Shown one piece after another: positions 35,367 to 44,368 of a DNA stretch of 64,000 bases. Both the position numbers and the translations under genes were made by a program. Each line of letters starts with the position of its first letter. Position 1 is the stretch's first letter. The notes under the pieces were generated by a model. The model had not been told where the DNA came from and did no database searches. It worked only from the letters and a program-made list of their open reading frames with translations. The stretch comes from Frateuria hangzhouensis (lineage in GTDB: Bacteria; Pseudomonadota; Gammaproteobacteria; Xanthomonadales; Rhodanobacteraceae): assembly GCF_026410505.1 (NCBI RefSeq), contig NZ_JAPMIU010000003.1:186001-250000 (forward strand). Reading direction: 5' to 3'.

Positions 35367-37955
35367 ATGCGCACCATCCGACCCATGTCCTGCGCCATCG
35401 TGCTGGCCTTGCTGGCCGGAGCCCCGCTGGCGCACGCCAGCGACGGCAGCGACACCATGCGCGTGGGCGACATGCAGTACGGCAACGGGCTGGATCCGCG
35501 CGGCTGGTCGCCGTTGATGACGCCCGATGCCGACGGCATGTCGTGGCTGCATCCGGGCATGTTGCGCACGCCCAGCGGCGCGCTCTACCCCTACCCGTAC
35601 ACGCTCGCCGGCAAGCCGTTGGGGCAGGGCGGCGACTGGACCTACTGGGGCCTGCTGCAACTGGGCTACATCCACCTGGGTGGCGACAGCGACGCGGAAT
35701 TCTTCCGCCAATACACCGACTGGAAGAACGGCGCGGTGCTGGGCCTGTGGGCGATGGGCTTCGACAACCGAGCGACCGGCGGCTACGTGGAGTTCCGCGG
35801 CAGCCGCATCAGCGGCGACGACCAGTACTACCGCGTGCGCGCCGGCCGTTACGGGCACTACAAGTTCCAAGCCTTCTACCGCGACATTCCGCACACGGTG
35901 TCCACCAACGCGTTCCCGATCTGGCAGGGCATCGGCGGCGGCGACCTCACCCTGCCGGCCGGGCTCACCCCGGGCGGCAGCACGATCGCGGCCGTGCAGC
36001 AGGCCTCCGACGCCGCGCCCCGGCGCACCATCGCCCTGACCCGCACGCGTAGCGGCCTGAGCCTGGAAGGCCAGCTCTACCGCGACTGGATCGGCTTCGC
36101 TTCGATCACCAACGAGGAGCGCGACGGCACCCGCCTGTGGGGTGGGCCGATGTTCTTCAATTTCGCCTTTCCCGGCACCGGCTCGCCGTTCGGCGGCAAC
36201 GGCGGCGTGCTGGAGACGGTGCGCCCGATCGACTTCACCACCACCGACGTCAACCTGGGGCTGCGGCGGGTCGGCAAGGTCTGGCATTTCAACGCGCTCT
36301 ACAACGGCTCGTTCTTCCGCGACCACAAGAGCACGCTGGACTACCAGAACCCGTTCCTGATCACCAACGTGATCGGCGTGCCCAACGCCGGTCCGGTAGT
36401 TGACGGCGAATACTCGCTGGAGCCGGACAACGACTATCACAACCTGCGCCTGGAACTGTCGCGCCAGCTCAAGTGGCGCGGCGAGCTCTCGCTGGCGGCG
36501 GCCTACGGCACCATGCGCCAGGACGACGCCCTGCTGCCGCCGGTCAACTGCACCGGCACGCTCGGCTTCGCGGCCGGGCCGTTCCAGCAGCTGATCCCCT
36601 GCGAGCTGTGGAACACGCCGGCGGCTCTTTCGCGCACCCATGCCAATGCGCGCATCGACACCCAGTTGTTCGACGCCAAGATCACCTTCCACCCCGGCCG
36701 CAACTTCGGCTGGCACGCGGACCTGCGCTACTACAACGAGGACAACAAGACCGATTACCTCGCCTACAACCCGCTCACCGGGCAATACGGCTACATCTCC
36801 GAGAACGGCTCGCAGGGCAGCGTGGTGCCGGGCGAGGTGGGCATCTTCGACAACGGCTACTACGCCACCTCCAACGTGCAGGTCGCCAACGTGCCGTTCG
36901 GCTACCGCGATACGCTGCTGGAACTGGGCGCGGACTGGAACGTCGGCACGTCCGATGCGCTCAGCCTGGTCTACACCTTCGACCACAACCAGCCGCGCCA
37001 CCGCGAGCGCACCCGGCTGGACGAGCAGCGCATCAAACTGAGCTGGGTCAGCCGTTCGCTCGGCGATGCCACCGTGCGCGCCAGCTTCGAGTACGGCGAC
37101 CGCGATGGCGGTGCCTACAACCACGATCCGTACGAGGCCTACTACTCGGCCTCGCTGCCCGGCTACACCCCCGCCGACGGCATCGCGCCGACCGCGTTCA
37201 CCGTCGATGCCATGCGCAAGTACGACATGAGCGACCGCAAGGAAACCAAGGCGCGCGTGATCCTGATCTACCCGCTGGCCGACAGCAGTACCGTCTCGGC
37301 CACCTTCTACGGCAGCCGCGACCGCTACGACGCACGCATCGGCCGCCAGGACACGCGCAGCACCGGCTTCACCGGCGAGTGGGACTGGCAGCCCGCGCCG
37401 CACACCAACGCCAGCGTCTACATCGGCGCCGAGACCACCCGGCTCAAGCTGGCCAACGTCGCCGACAACGAAGCCATCGTCGGCGCCCCCGGCAGTGAAG
37501 ATCCGTCCTTCGGCGGCCCGCTTTACCCGTTCGAAAACTACTGGCACGACCTGGACCGCGAGCGCGACTACAACGCCGGCATCACCTTCGCGCACGACTT
37601 CGGGCGGGTGAAGCTGGACCTGGCGTGGAATTACACCCAGTCGCTCTCGCAACTGGACTACGACTATGCCTCGCCCGGCGCACTGACCCATCCGGAAGCG
37701 GCGCCGCTACTCGATGGCAGTTTTCCCGACAACCACTACCGCTCGAGCACCTTCGACGCCAGCCTGAGCTTCCCGATCACCGCCAGCGTCGGCGTGCGGC
37801 TGTTCGGCCGCTACCAGAGCGGCAGTTTCCTCGACTGGCATTACCTGGGCTTCGACGACACGCTGGTCTACGACCACCGCATCTACACCGACCGCGGCCC
37901 GCAGATGCATTACCGCGCCGCGCTGGTCGGCGCCATGCTCAGCATCCGGCTGTGA
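35367..37955 (+). CDS. MtrB/PioB-family outer-membrane beta-barrel (862 aa)
   Basis: A signal peptide ('[14 protein letters not shown]') is followed by a long beta-barrel with alternating hydrophobic and polar residues and many aromatic girdle residues. '[20 protein letters not shown]', '[20 protein letters not shown]' and repeated '..[19 protein letters not shown]' strands match MtrB/PioB proteins, the sheath that holds a decaheme cytochrome across the outer membrane. It starts 25 bp after the decaheme gene with GGGGGAGG upstream. The N-terminal CxxC of Shewanella MtrB is absent, as in PioB-like proteins. Sequence ends in '..AMLSIRL'. Confidence 0.9.
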   Translation: MRTIRPMSCAIVLALLAGAPLAHASDGSDTMRVGDMQYGNGLDPRGWSPLMTPDADGMSWLHPGMLRTPSGALYPYPYTLAGKPLGQGGDWTYWGLLQLGYIHLGGDSDAEFFRQYTDWKNGAVLGLWAMGFDNRATGGYVEFRGSRISGDDQYYRVRAGRYGHYKFQAFYRDIPHTVSTNAFPIWQGIGGGDLTLPAGLTPGGSTIAAVQQASDAAPRRTIALTRTRSGLSLEGQLYRDWIGFASITNEERDGTRLWGGPMFFNFAFPGTGSPFGGNGGVLETVRPIDFTTTDVNLGLRRVGKVWHFNALYNGSFFRDHKSTLDYQNPFLITNVIGVPNAGPVVDGEYSLEPDNDYHNLRLELSRQLKWRGELSLAAAYGTMRQDDALLPPVNCTGTLGFAAGPFQQLIPCELWNTPAALSRTHANARIDTQLFDAKITFHPGRNFGWHADLRYYNEDNKTDYLAYNPLTGQYGYISENGSQGSVVPGEVGIFDNGYYATSNVQVANVPFGYRDTLLELGADWNVGTSDALSLVYTFDHNQPRHRERTRLDEQRIKLSWVSRSLGDATVRASFEYGDRDGGAYNHDPYEAYYSASLPGYTPADGIAPTAFTVDAMRKYDMSDRKETKARVILIYPLADSSTVSATFYGSRDRYDARIGRQDTRSTGFTGEWDWQPAPHTNASVYIGAETTRLKLANVADNEAIVGAPGSEDPSFGGPLYPFENYWHDLDRERDYNAGITFAHDFGRVKLDLAWNYTQSLSQLDYDYASPGALTHPEAAPLLDGSFPDNHYRSSTFDASLSFPITASVGVRLFGRYQSGSFLDWHYLGFDDTLVYDHRIYTDRGPQMHYRAALVGAMLSIRL

Positions 37956-37965
37956 GAGGTACTGC

Positions 37966-38679
37966 ATGAACCGCCTACTGCTCCCACTGCTGCCCGTGCT
38001 GGCCTTCGCCTGGCTGGCGCTCCCGGCGCGTGCCAGGGCACAGGCCGACGCCGTGCCGGTCGATACTCCTCAGGCGGCCTTCCTCGACCTGCGCGCGCAG
38101 GCGCCGATCCGTGGCGATGCTGGCGCAGGCGAGGCCAAGGCGACCGTCTGTGCCGCCTGCCATGGCCCGCAAGGCATCGCGATCGCACCGAACTTTCCCA
38201 ACCTGGCCGGGCAGTCGGCCACCTACCTGTACGTGCAGCTGAAGGCTTATCACCAGGGCCAGCGCAGCGATCCGGTGATGAACGGCCAGGCCGCGCCGCT
38301 CAGCGACGCCGACATGCGCGACCTGGCGAGCCACTACGCCGCGCTCGCACCCAAGCCCGCTGGCATCGCCGACGCCGGCTCGCGTGGCGCACAGCTCTAC
38401 CTGGCCGGCGACCCGGCCCGCGGCATCCCGCCCTGCCAGGGCTGCCACGGCAGCGATGCGCAAGGCCCCCGCGTGCAGCCGGGCAGGGCGGCCCACCCGC
38501 CGTGGTCCACCTTTCCGCGCCTGCGAGGGCAATCGGCGATCTACCTCACCAAGCGGCTGACCGACTTCCGCCACGGCATCCGCCCCGGCACCAGCAATAC
38601 ACGGATCATGGAAGGGGTGGCCAGCACGCTGGACGACGCCGACGTGCAGGCCCTTGCCACCTACCTCTCCAGCCTCTGA
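37966..38679 (+). CDS. diheme cytochrome c, c4-like (237 aa)
   Basis: A signal peptide is followed by two homologous class I cytochrome c domains: CAACH at residues 62-66 and CQGCH at 157-161. Each is followed by '[21 protein letters not shown]' / '[21 protein letters not shown]', the cytochrome c4 signature, and Met ligand regions ('DPVMNG', 'TRIMEGVA'). It starts 10 bp after the MtrB-type gene. Its most likely job is to shuttle electrons in the periplasm between the decaheme conduit and an inner-membrane oxidase or reductase. The direction of flow cannot be read from sequence. Confidence 0.9.
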   Translation: MNRLLLPLLPVLAFAWLALPARARAQADAVPVDTPQAAFLDLRAQAPIRGDAGAGEAKATVCAACHGPQGIAIAPNFPNLAGQSATYLYVQLKAYHQGQRSDPVMNGQAAPLSDADMRDLASHYAALAPKPAGIADAGSRGAQLYLAGDPARGIPPCQGCHGSDAQGPRVQPGRAAHPPWSTFPRLRGQSAIYLTKRLTDFRHGIRPGTSNTRIMEGVASTLDDADVQALATYLSSL

Positions 38680-38681
38680 CC

Positions 38682-38748
38682 CGTAGGATGGGCTTCAGCC
38701 CACCGGCTTCTCCGCAAGAACGGCTGGTGGGCTGAAGCCCACCCTACG
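38682..38748. repeat. REP-like inverted pair, family 2, after the cytochrome operon
   Basis: CGTAGGATGGGCTTCAGCCC.. and ..GGGCTGAAGCCCACCCTACG face each other. The element sits within 5 bp of the stop of the diheme cytochrome gene, where it may stabilise or end the transcript. Confidence 0.82.
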
Positions 38749-38859
38749 CTCCTGAGGCACCTTGCCGGGCTCCTACGGGGAGCGGGGCGGCTTGGCTTGG
38801 CCATCGCGCCATGGCCGGTGACTCACCCAGCTCGGTTGACGACCAAAAATGGCGCCGGA

Positions 38860-39687
38860 TCAGCGGGCTTCCGAGGTGCTGGCCACCCGCGCAGCGTCGA
38901 ACGCAAAGATGGATTGCTCGATGACGGCGTCCAGATTGCGCCGGTGCCATTCGCGCTCGAAGGGCGCCGGTTCGACGCCGGGCGCGATGCAGGCCTCGAT
39001 CGGAATCGCGCCGATGTGCCGATCGACCTCGCGGGCTCGTCCGTTGGCGCGGATATCGACCACGGCTTCCTGCAGCCGATCCAGATAGTGGATCGCGTTG
39101 TCCAGGACGGCGACCGGAAATCGGCCCATGTGTCCGCCAATGACCGTGCCCCGGCCCCACTGCCGCATCCGGCCGATCGCGCCGCGGATCGACGCGGGGT
39201 CGGCCCTGGACAGGTAGACGGTGTTGCCGACGATGTTGTCGCCCGCGCACACCAGGTCGGCCGCGGGCACGTCCACGCTGAGGTGGTCCATGGTCTTGCC
39301 GGGGTTGTGCAGCAGGTGCAGGTCCAGTGATCCCCAGCGGATCGTCATCGCGCTGTCGAACACCACCCGCGGTTCCCGGTAGAGCTCGTCGGCCCGCCGG
39401 TTCTGCGAAAGAAAGCTGTGCCGGTGGTGCCGGTGTGCGATCGTCAGCGCGTCGGGAAAGAGCGACATGCCGGCGATGTGGTCACTCATGAAATGCGTTG
39501 CCGCGACGATCCGCACCGTCTTGCCCATGTCGTCGCACAGCACGCGGCGCAGCCAGCGCGCATCGTCCAGGCTGCCGAGCGAGTCGACCAGCAGCACGTC
39601 GTCGCCGTCCAGGAATGCGGTGGCGACCGACTCATAGTCGTTACCGACGAACATCAGTACGTTGGAACCAAGCTGTTCGAATCTCAC
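38860..39687 (-). CDS. MBL-fold hydrolase-like protein with altered metal site (275 aa)
   Basis: Metallo-beta-lactamase fold: 'VLLVDSLGSLDDARWLR', 'ATHFMSDHIAGMSLF', 'LLHNPGKTMDHLSVDVP', 'LVCAGDNIVGNTVYL' and 'VIGGHMGRFPV' line up with the five metal motifs. The first motif should read HxHxDH but here is H-F-M-S-D-H, with Met in place of the second His, so one metal site is altered. The rest of the ligand set is intact. The GTG at 39687 has AAGG 8 nt upstream; a longer frame to 39738 is possible. It is divergent from a GcvA-like LysR gene with a shared operator-like dyad. Confidence 0.78.
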   Translation of the reverse strand: MRFEQLGSNVLMFVGNDYESVATAFLDGDDVLLVDSLGSLDDARWLRRVLCDDMGKTVRIVAATHFMSDHIAGMSLFPDALTIAHRHHRHSFLSQNRRADELYREPRVVFDSAMTIRWGSLDLHLLHNPGKTMDHLSVDVPAADLVCAGDNIVGNTVYLSRADPASIRGAIGRMRQWGRGTVIGGHMGRFPVAVLDNAIHYLDRLQEAVVDIRANGRAREVDRHIGAIPIEACIAPGVEPAPFEREWHRRNLDAVIEQSIFAFDAARVASTSEAR

Positions 39688-39766
39688 GATGATTGCCTTG
39701 CGGTTTCGTCCGTCCCAGCGTTGCCACCGGCACGGCACGCGTCAAACGAGATGTTTTCCGGCCCGT

Positions 39767-39781
39767 GTTAGAAAAACTAAC
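39767..39781. promoter_or_regulatory. LysR-type operator candidate GTTAG-AAAAA-CTAAC
   Basis: A perfect 5-bp inverted repeat with a 5-bp A-tract lies between the divergent MBL and LysR genes. The inner part TTAGAAAAACTAA satisfies the T-N11-A rule of LysR-family binding sites. Confidence 0.6.
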
Positions 39782-39819
39782 TTGATAGGATGCGACGACG
39801 CCCCAGGTTCGACGCCATC

Positions 39820-40733
39820 GTGAAACCCCGCCCCGCCCCGCCGCTCCGCTCAACGCTCTTCGAGCCTTCGAGGCGGCCGCGCGCTGCCTGAGTTTCCAGG
39901 CCGCCGCCGCGCAGTTGCATGTCACCCCGGCGGCTGTCAGCCACCAGGTGAAGCGGCTGGAGGCTTACCTGGAGGTGGAGCTGTTCCAACGTGGCCATCG
40001 CTCGGTCGCGCTGACCGCCGAGGGCGAAGCGCTGGCCGCCTCGTTGGGCGAGGTATTCGGGCTGCTCGAGCTGGCGCTGGACCGCGCCACCGCGACGGCG
40101 ACGGCGCACCTGCGCGTCAGCACCATGGAATCCTTCGCCGCGAAGTGGCTTGCGCCCAGGCTGCATCGATTCCATCGCGACTGTCCCGACCTGAAGCTGC
40201 ACATCGAGACGGGCGACGAACAGGCCGATGTCGCCCGCAGCGGCATCGACGTCGCCATCCGTTACGGACCCGGCGACTACACCGGCGTCCGCGCCGAGCG
40301 GCTCATGGATGCACCCGTGTTTCCGGTCTGCGCGCCGTCGCTGACGGAAGGCGGGCGAGCGCCACTGAGGACGCTCGACGACCTGCGGCACCACACGTTG
40401 ATCCACGACGAAACCGCCGCCGGCCGCCCCGGCGTCCCTGACTGGTCCGCCTGGCTGGAGGCGGCTGGCGCAAAGCGTGTCGATGCGACGCGCGGTCCGG
40501 TTTTCGCGAGCATCTATCTGGCCCAGGAGGCGGCTGTCGCCGGACATGGCGTCGCGCTGGGCGTCGCGCCGCTGGTGGCGGAGGATCTGCACGGCGGGCG
40601 ACTGGTCAAGCCGTTCGACCGCGCGCTCGATAACGCCTACGCGTTCTGGATCGTCCGCCGGCATGGCGCCGACGACAACCCGGCCATCGGCGCCTTCTGT
40701 CGGTGGTTGCGAAAGGAAGCATCCGCGGGGTGA
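39820..40733 (+). CDS. LysR-family regulator, GcvA-like, with apparent early frameshift
   Basis: 'LNALRAFEAAARCLSFQAAA', then 'VTPAAVSHQVKRLEAYL' is the winged HTH of GcvA-type regulators, and 'LRVSTMESFAAKWLAPRL' starts the co-inducer domain. No usable start codon exists upstream in that frame before a TAG at 39786. A good start in the next frame (GTG at 39820 'VKPRPAPPL', or ATG at 39790) runs straight into the HTH sequence if one base is restored in the C-rich tract at about 39843-39849. The alternatives, TTG at 39915 or CTG at 39888, would delete half of the DNA-binding helix pair. Either a real one-base deletion or a sequence error is likely. Confidence 0.72.
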
Positions 40734-40809
40734 TCCTTCTTCACGGACGAGGTCGTGATGTCGGGTTCGGCAAGATCCGATATCTGTGCCGCGACCAAGA
40801 TTTTTCCGC

Positions 40810-41697
40810 CTACGACACAGGCCACACCAGCGACCGATGCAGCTGGGCGCCGGCCCATGCGCCGTCGCCCACCGCGAGCGAAACCGAGTGCGGCACCCGG
40901 GCGGCATCACCGCAGGCAAACACGCCAGGCACGCTGGTCTCCTTGGTATCGCCGGTTCCGATCTGCAGGCCCATCGGCGTCTCGACGAGTTCGCAGCCCA
41001 GCTGCGCTGCGAGCGGTGTTGAAGGCTCGTTCCGCGGCGCGGTGAACAGGCCGGCGAAGCTCATCCGTCTGCCATCGGCGAGCACGATATCGGCGTTTCC
41101 GTCGATCCGACCGATGCGGGCCGTCTCGACGGTCACGCCGCGGCGCGCCAGCTCATCCGCGGACGCCTGGTCGAGTTCGAACGTGCCGTTGGGGAAGAAC
41201 GTGGTCTCTCCCCATTCGGGCAGGAGCTGTGCCTGATGGGTCGACATCGGACCCGTGGCGATGACGCCGATGCGGCCCTGGTCCAGCTCGTAGCCGTGGC
41301 AGTACGGGCAATGGAAGATGTTCCTGCCCCAGCGCTCGGACAGGCCCGGAATGTCGGGCAGCCGGTCCAGTACGCCGATCGCCAGCAGCAGGCGCCTGGC
41401 CGGGTAGATCGCCTCTCCGCAGGTGATCCGGAAGTCGTCCATCGTGCCCGTTGCCTGATCGGCTTCGCCGTCCAGCCAGGTCAGCGTGGGATACGCGGCC
41501 AACTGCGCCCGGGCGACGCGGGCCAGCTCGGCGGGATCCACGCCGTCCTGGCCGAGGAATCCGTGGGAATGGCTGGCGCTGCGGTTGCGCCGCTTGCCGC
41601 CGTCGATGATGAGCACGCTGCGGCGGGCCCTGAGCAGTTGCAGGGCCGCGGCCATGCCCGAGTAGCTGCCGCCGACGACGATCACGTCATGCTTCAT
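40810..41697 (-). CDS. thioredoxin reductase-like FAD/NAD(P) oxidoreductase (295 aa)
   Basis: FAD motif 'VIVVGGSYSGMAAALQLLRA', redox-active 'FHCPYCHGYE' (CxxC), an NAD(P) segment around 'RIGVIATGPMS' and the second FAD motif 'VPGVFACGDAARVPHS' give the thioredoxin-reductase layout. The protein lacks a thioredoxin domain and has a degenerate GxGxxA in the NADPH motif, so it may use another disulfide partner. The ATG at 41697 has GGAG 7 nt upstream and overlaps the 3' end of the Rrf2 gene by 11 bp, so the pair is translationally coupled. Confidence 0.85.
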   Translation of the reverse strand: MKHDVIVVGGSYSGMAAALQLLRARRSVLIIDGGKRRNRSASHSHGFLGQDGVDPAELARVARAQLAAYPTLTWLDGEADQATGTMDDFRITCGEAIYPARRLLLAIGVLDRLPDIPGLSERWGRNIFHCPYCHGYELDQGRIGVIATGPMSTHQAQLLPEWGETTFFPNGTFELDQASADELARRGVTVETARIGRIDGNADIVLADGRRMSFAGLFTAPRNEPSTPLAAQLGCELVETPMGLQIGTGDTKETSVPGVFACGDAARVPHSVSLAVGDGAWAGAQLHRSLVWPVS

Positions 41698-42154
41698 GGG
41701 GATGCTCCGAATGGGGATGTTCCGATCGATGGGCGCCGTGGCGGCGCGCGAAATCCGCGGCGAGCGCCGCCAGGGTGACCGACTCGAACCGCTGCAGCAG
41801 CAGCGCTTCGGCATCGGCAAAAGCCGTGTCGAGCGCCGCATTGATCGCCTGCTCGACGAGGCATTCGGGGTGCTCGTTGCGGTTGCCCACGGCGAACAGC
41901 GCGGGCTCGCCAAGTGCTTCGTGCAACTGGCGCAACGTGACCTTGGCCAGGTCCGCGGAGATGCGCCAGCCGCCGGCGTGTCCACGGTCCGCCGTAACCA
42001 GCCCCGCATCCCGCAGCAGGCCCATGGTGCGCCGGACCACCACCGGGTGCGTGCCCAGGCACTGCGCCAGGGCGTCGGACGTCATCGGGGCGTCGCGCTC
42101 GGCCATGTGCAGCAGGGCATGGAGTACGGCGGAAAGCCGGCTGTCTCGTCTCAT
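41687..42154 (-). CDS. Rrf2-family transcriptional regulator (155 aa)
   Basis: 'SRLSAVLHALLHMAERDAPM', 'TSDALAQCLGTHPVVVRRTM' and 'GLVTADRGHAGGWRISADLA' are the Rrf2 winged HTH and wing. Two cysteines are seen (in 'AQCLG' and 'HPECLVE'); the three-Cys Fe-S set of IscR/NsrR is missing, so this is the YwnA-like, thiol-sensing or non-Fe-S group. It overlaps the downstream oxidoreductase. The start codon abuts a perfect palindrome (42155-42171), giving autorepression, and no ribosome-binding site is visible, suggesting a leaderless or near-leaderless message. Confidence 0.87.
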   Translation of the reverse strand: MRRDSRLSAVLHALLHMAERDAPMTSDALAQCLGTHPVVVRRTMGLLRDAGLVTADRGHAGGWRISADLAKVTLRQLHEALGEPALFAVGNRNEHPECLVEQAINAALDTAFADAEALLLQRFESVTLAALAADFARRHGAHRSEHPHSEHPHEA

Positions 42155-42171
42155 GTAACAAACGATGTTAC
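42155..42171. promoter_or_regulatory. operator-like palindrome GTAACA-N5-TGTTAC at the Rrf2 start
   Basis: A perfect 6-bp inverted repeat with 5-bp spacer lies directly upstream of the Rrf2 ATG and 34 bp before the divergent methyltransferase start, well placed to control both. Confidence 0.65.
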
Positions 42172-42205
42172 GTTAGTGGACCCATGTCAAGCGGCGAGTG
42201 CACCC

Positions 42206-42889
42206 ATGTCTTCTTTCAATGATCCACAAGCGGTGGCGCGGTACACGGACGGGCCGTTGCGGCAGGTGCCCGGGCTGCATGCCCTGCACCGGATGGCCGG
42301 CCTGCTTCTGCGCGAGCACGTTCCATCCGATGGGCGCGTCCTGGTACTCGGCGCCGGCGGAGGGATGGAACTGAAGGCCTTTGCCGAGGCCTACCCGCAG
42401 TGGCGCCTGCTGGGCGTCGACCCTTCGGCGCCGATGCTGGACTTGGCCGCCGACACACTTGGGCCGCTGGCGTCGAGGGTGGAGTTGCTGGAGGGTTACA
42501 TCGACGCGGCCCCGGCAACCGGGTTCGATGGGGCGGCTTGCCTGCTCACCATGCACTTCCTGTCCATCGAGGAACGCCTGCATACGCTGCGCGAGCTGAG
42601 GCGTCGACTCAAGCCCCGCGCCCCGCTCGTGATGGCCCACCACAGCGTGCCCGACGCCCCTGGCGAGAGGATGCGCTGGCTGCAGAGGCACGTGGCCTTC
42701 ATGGCTTCAAACGGCATGCCGGTGGCCGACGCCGCCAGGTCGATCGAAGCGATGGCCAGTCGCTTGACACTGCTTTCTCCCGAAGCCGAAGCCGGCTTGC
42801 TGGAGCAGGCAGGCTTCGACCGACACGACCTGTTCTATGCCGCTTTCACGTTCAAGGGATGGGTGGCGTATGCCGCTCTGCAGCCCTGA
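42206..42889 (+). CDS. class I SAM-dependent methyltransferase (227 aa)
   Basis: SAM-binding motif I 'VLVLGAGGGMELKAFAEAYP', motif II 'LLGVDPSAPMLDLAADTLG' and 'DGAACLLTMHFLSIEER' are clear. The N-terminus 'FNDPQAVARYTDGPLRQVPG' resembles tellurite- or small-molecule methyltransferases (UbiE/TehB-like), but no substrate motif is seen. It shares a promoter region with the divergent Rrf2 regulator, so it may belong to the same redox or xenobiotic response. Its stop codon lies inside one arm of a 13-bp inverted repeat shared with the convergent SDR gene. Confidence 0.85.
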   Translation: MSSFNDPQAVARYTDGPLRQVPGLHALHRMAGLLLREHVPSDGRVLVLGAGGGMELKAFAEAYPQWRLLGVDPSAPMLDLAADTLGPLASRVELLEGYIDAAPATGFDGAACLLTMHFLSIEERLHTLRELRRRLKPRAPLVMAHHSVPDAPGERMRWLQRHVAFMASNGMPVADAARSIEAMASRLTLLSPEAEAGLLEQAGFDRHDLFYAAFTFKGWVAYAALQP

Positions 42890-42946
42890 CGCGCTGCGGT
42901 GCTGCGAACGATCCTGTGGAGGGGCCGGCCTGGCGCAGCGCGTCAG
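42886..42946. terminator. 13-bp inverted repeat spanning both stop codons of convergent genes
   Basis: CTGACGCGCTGCG (42886-42898) and CGCAGCGCGTCAG (42934-42946) are exact reverse complements separated by 35 bp. Each arm contains the TGA stop codon of the gene that ends there. The stem would form in transcripts of either direction and lacks T-tracts, so it could be a bidirectional, structure-based end. Confidence 0.5.
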
Positions 42947-43677
42947 ATCTGCGCCAGGCCGCCGTCGACGGCGAGCTCGCTGGCGGTCATGAAGCTGCTG
43001 TCGGATGAGGCGAGAAAGGCCGCCCCCGCCGCGATCTCCGCCGGTTCGGCCATGCGCTGCAGCGGATTCATCAAGGCGAATACCTTCAGGCCCTCCTCGC
43101 CCACCGCGGCCTTCGCCAGTTCGGTCGCCGTCGGCCCGGGCGACAGCACGTTGACCCGGATGCCGGTGCCCTTCAGGTCCTCCGCCCAGCTCCGCGCGAG
43201 ATTGCGTACCGCTGCCTTGCTCGCGCTGTAGACGCTGAATGCCGGGGCGCCCGTGGTGCCGGCGCTCGATCCGGTCAGGATAATCGAGCCGCCCTGGCCC
43301 ATCAGCGGCAGTGCCTTCTGGACCGTGAAGATCGTGCCTTTCACATTGGTGTCGAAGGTTTCGTCGATCTGCTCGGCGGTGATCTCGCCCAGCGGAAGCA
43401 CGCCGCCGGTGCCGGCGTTGGCGAACACGATGTCGAGGGTGCCGCGCTCCGCCTTCACCGCCGCGTAAAGCCGGTCGAGGTCGGCCAGGTCGGAGACCGA
43501 CCCCTGCACCGAGCGGGCGTTGGGTCCGAGCTCGGCCACGGCGGCGTCGAGCGCTTCCTGCCGGCGGCCGTAGATGAAGACGAAGGCGCCTTCCTCGATG
43601 AAGCGCTTCGCCGCCGCGCGGCCGATGCCGGTCGCACCGCCGGTGATCACGGCGGTCTTTCCATTCAACTTGCTCAT
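42943..43677 (-). CDS. short-chain dehydrogenase/reductase, classical (244 aa)
   Basis: Cofactor motif 'TGGATGIGRAAAKRF', 'NAG' in 'VFANAGTGGVLPLGE', catalytic Ser in 'ILTGSSAGTTGAP', and Tyr/Lys in 'YSASKAAVRNLARSWA' are all present. 'IYGRRQEAL' after beta-2 favours NADP. Substrate unknown. It lies 91 bp upstream of the NADP oxidoreductase on the same strand (44368-43769), which would be transcribed first, so the two probably form an operon controlled by the divergent LysR gene. Confidence 0.92.
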   Translation of the reverse strand: MSKLNGKTAVITGGATGIGRAAAKRFIEEGAFVFIYGRRQEALDAAVAELGPNARSVQGSVSDLADLDRLYAAVKAERGTLDIVFANAGTGGVLPLGEITAEQIDETFDTNVKGTIFTVQKALPLMGQGGSIILTGSSAGTTGAPAFSVYSASKAAVRNLARSWAEDLKGTGIRVNVLSPGPTATELAKAAVGEEGLKVFALMNPLQRMAEPAEIAAGAAFLASSDSSFMTASELAVDGGLAQI

Positions 43678-43768
43678 GTCATGAATCCTGGGGTGGAGGG
43701 GTTGTTGTTGCCGAAGCAGTGATGGGGGCGCGAGCCGGTCGCGATCCTGCCGCGATGGCCGTACGCGC

Positions 43769-44368
43769 TCACGGCTCCTGCTTGAACAGGTCCTGGAAAA
43801 TCAGCGGGCCCCAGACGCGGCCGCGCGCCTGCACCAACGTGCCACCCTCATCGAATCTGCCGAGGTTGACGGGGGCGAAGCCGAGTCGCTTGGCAAGGTC
43901 CGCCACTTCCGCCGTGCCAGCTTCGTCGTCGCTCGACAGGAACACCACGCGGTGGCCGCCCTGGACAATGGGATCGGTGGCCAGGGTGCGCGCCAGCAGG
44001 TGATTGAAGCCCTTGACGAAGCTGGCGCCGGGGAACGCCTTGGCGGCGAAGGCCGATGACGGCAGACCGTCGAGAGTTTCGACGGGGTCGTTCGTATTCA
44101 TCGCGTCGATGATCGTTTTGCCTTGCCAATCCGGAAGAGCCTTGGCGACCTCGCGATGCCCCTCGAACAGCACCGCCAGGATGATCACGTCCGCCTTGAC
44201 GGCTTCCTGCAGTGTCCTGGGGATGACGGTGGGCCCGATCGCCTGCGCCTGCGGCAACAGTGTTTCGGGCGGCCGCCGACTGGCGACCGTGACTTCGATG
44301 TTGTTGCGGGCGAAAGCGCGGGCGAGGGCCTGGCCTATCGCGCCGAAACCGATGATGGCGTAGCTCAT
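43769..44368 (-). CDS. NADPH-dependent F420 reductase-like oxidoreductase (199 aa)
   Basis: Rossmann motif 'IIGFGAIGQALARAFARNNI', 'VTVASRRPPE' (NADP preference), 'DVIILAVLFEGHREVAKALP' and 'IIDAMNTNDP' match the F420-dependent NADP reductase / NAD-binding domain 2 family. These proteins occur in non-F420 bacteria too, where the partner is unknown. The ATG at 44368 has AAGGA 8 nt upstream. It is divergent from a LysR regulator (44496) over 127 bp, which carries two TTGACG boxes at 44436 and 44453 that may serve promoter function. Confidence 0.85.
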   Translation of the reverse strand: MSYAIIGFGAIGQALARAFARNNIEVTVASRRPPETLLPQAQAIGPTVIPRTLQEAVKADVIILAVLFEGHREVAKALPDWQGKTIIDAMNTNDPVETLDGLPSSAFAAKAFPGASFVKGFNHLLARTLATDPIVQGGHRVVFLSSDDEAGTAEVADLAKRLGFAPVNLGRFDEGGTLVQARGRVWGPLIFQDLFKQEP

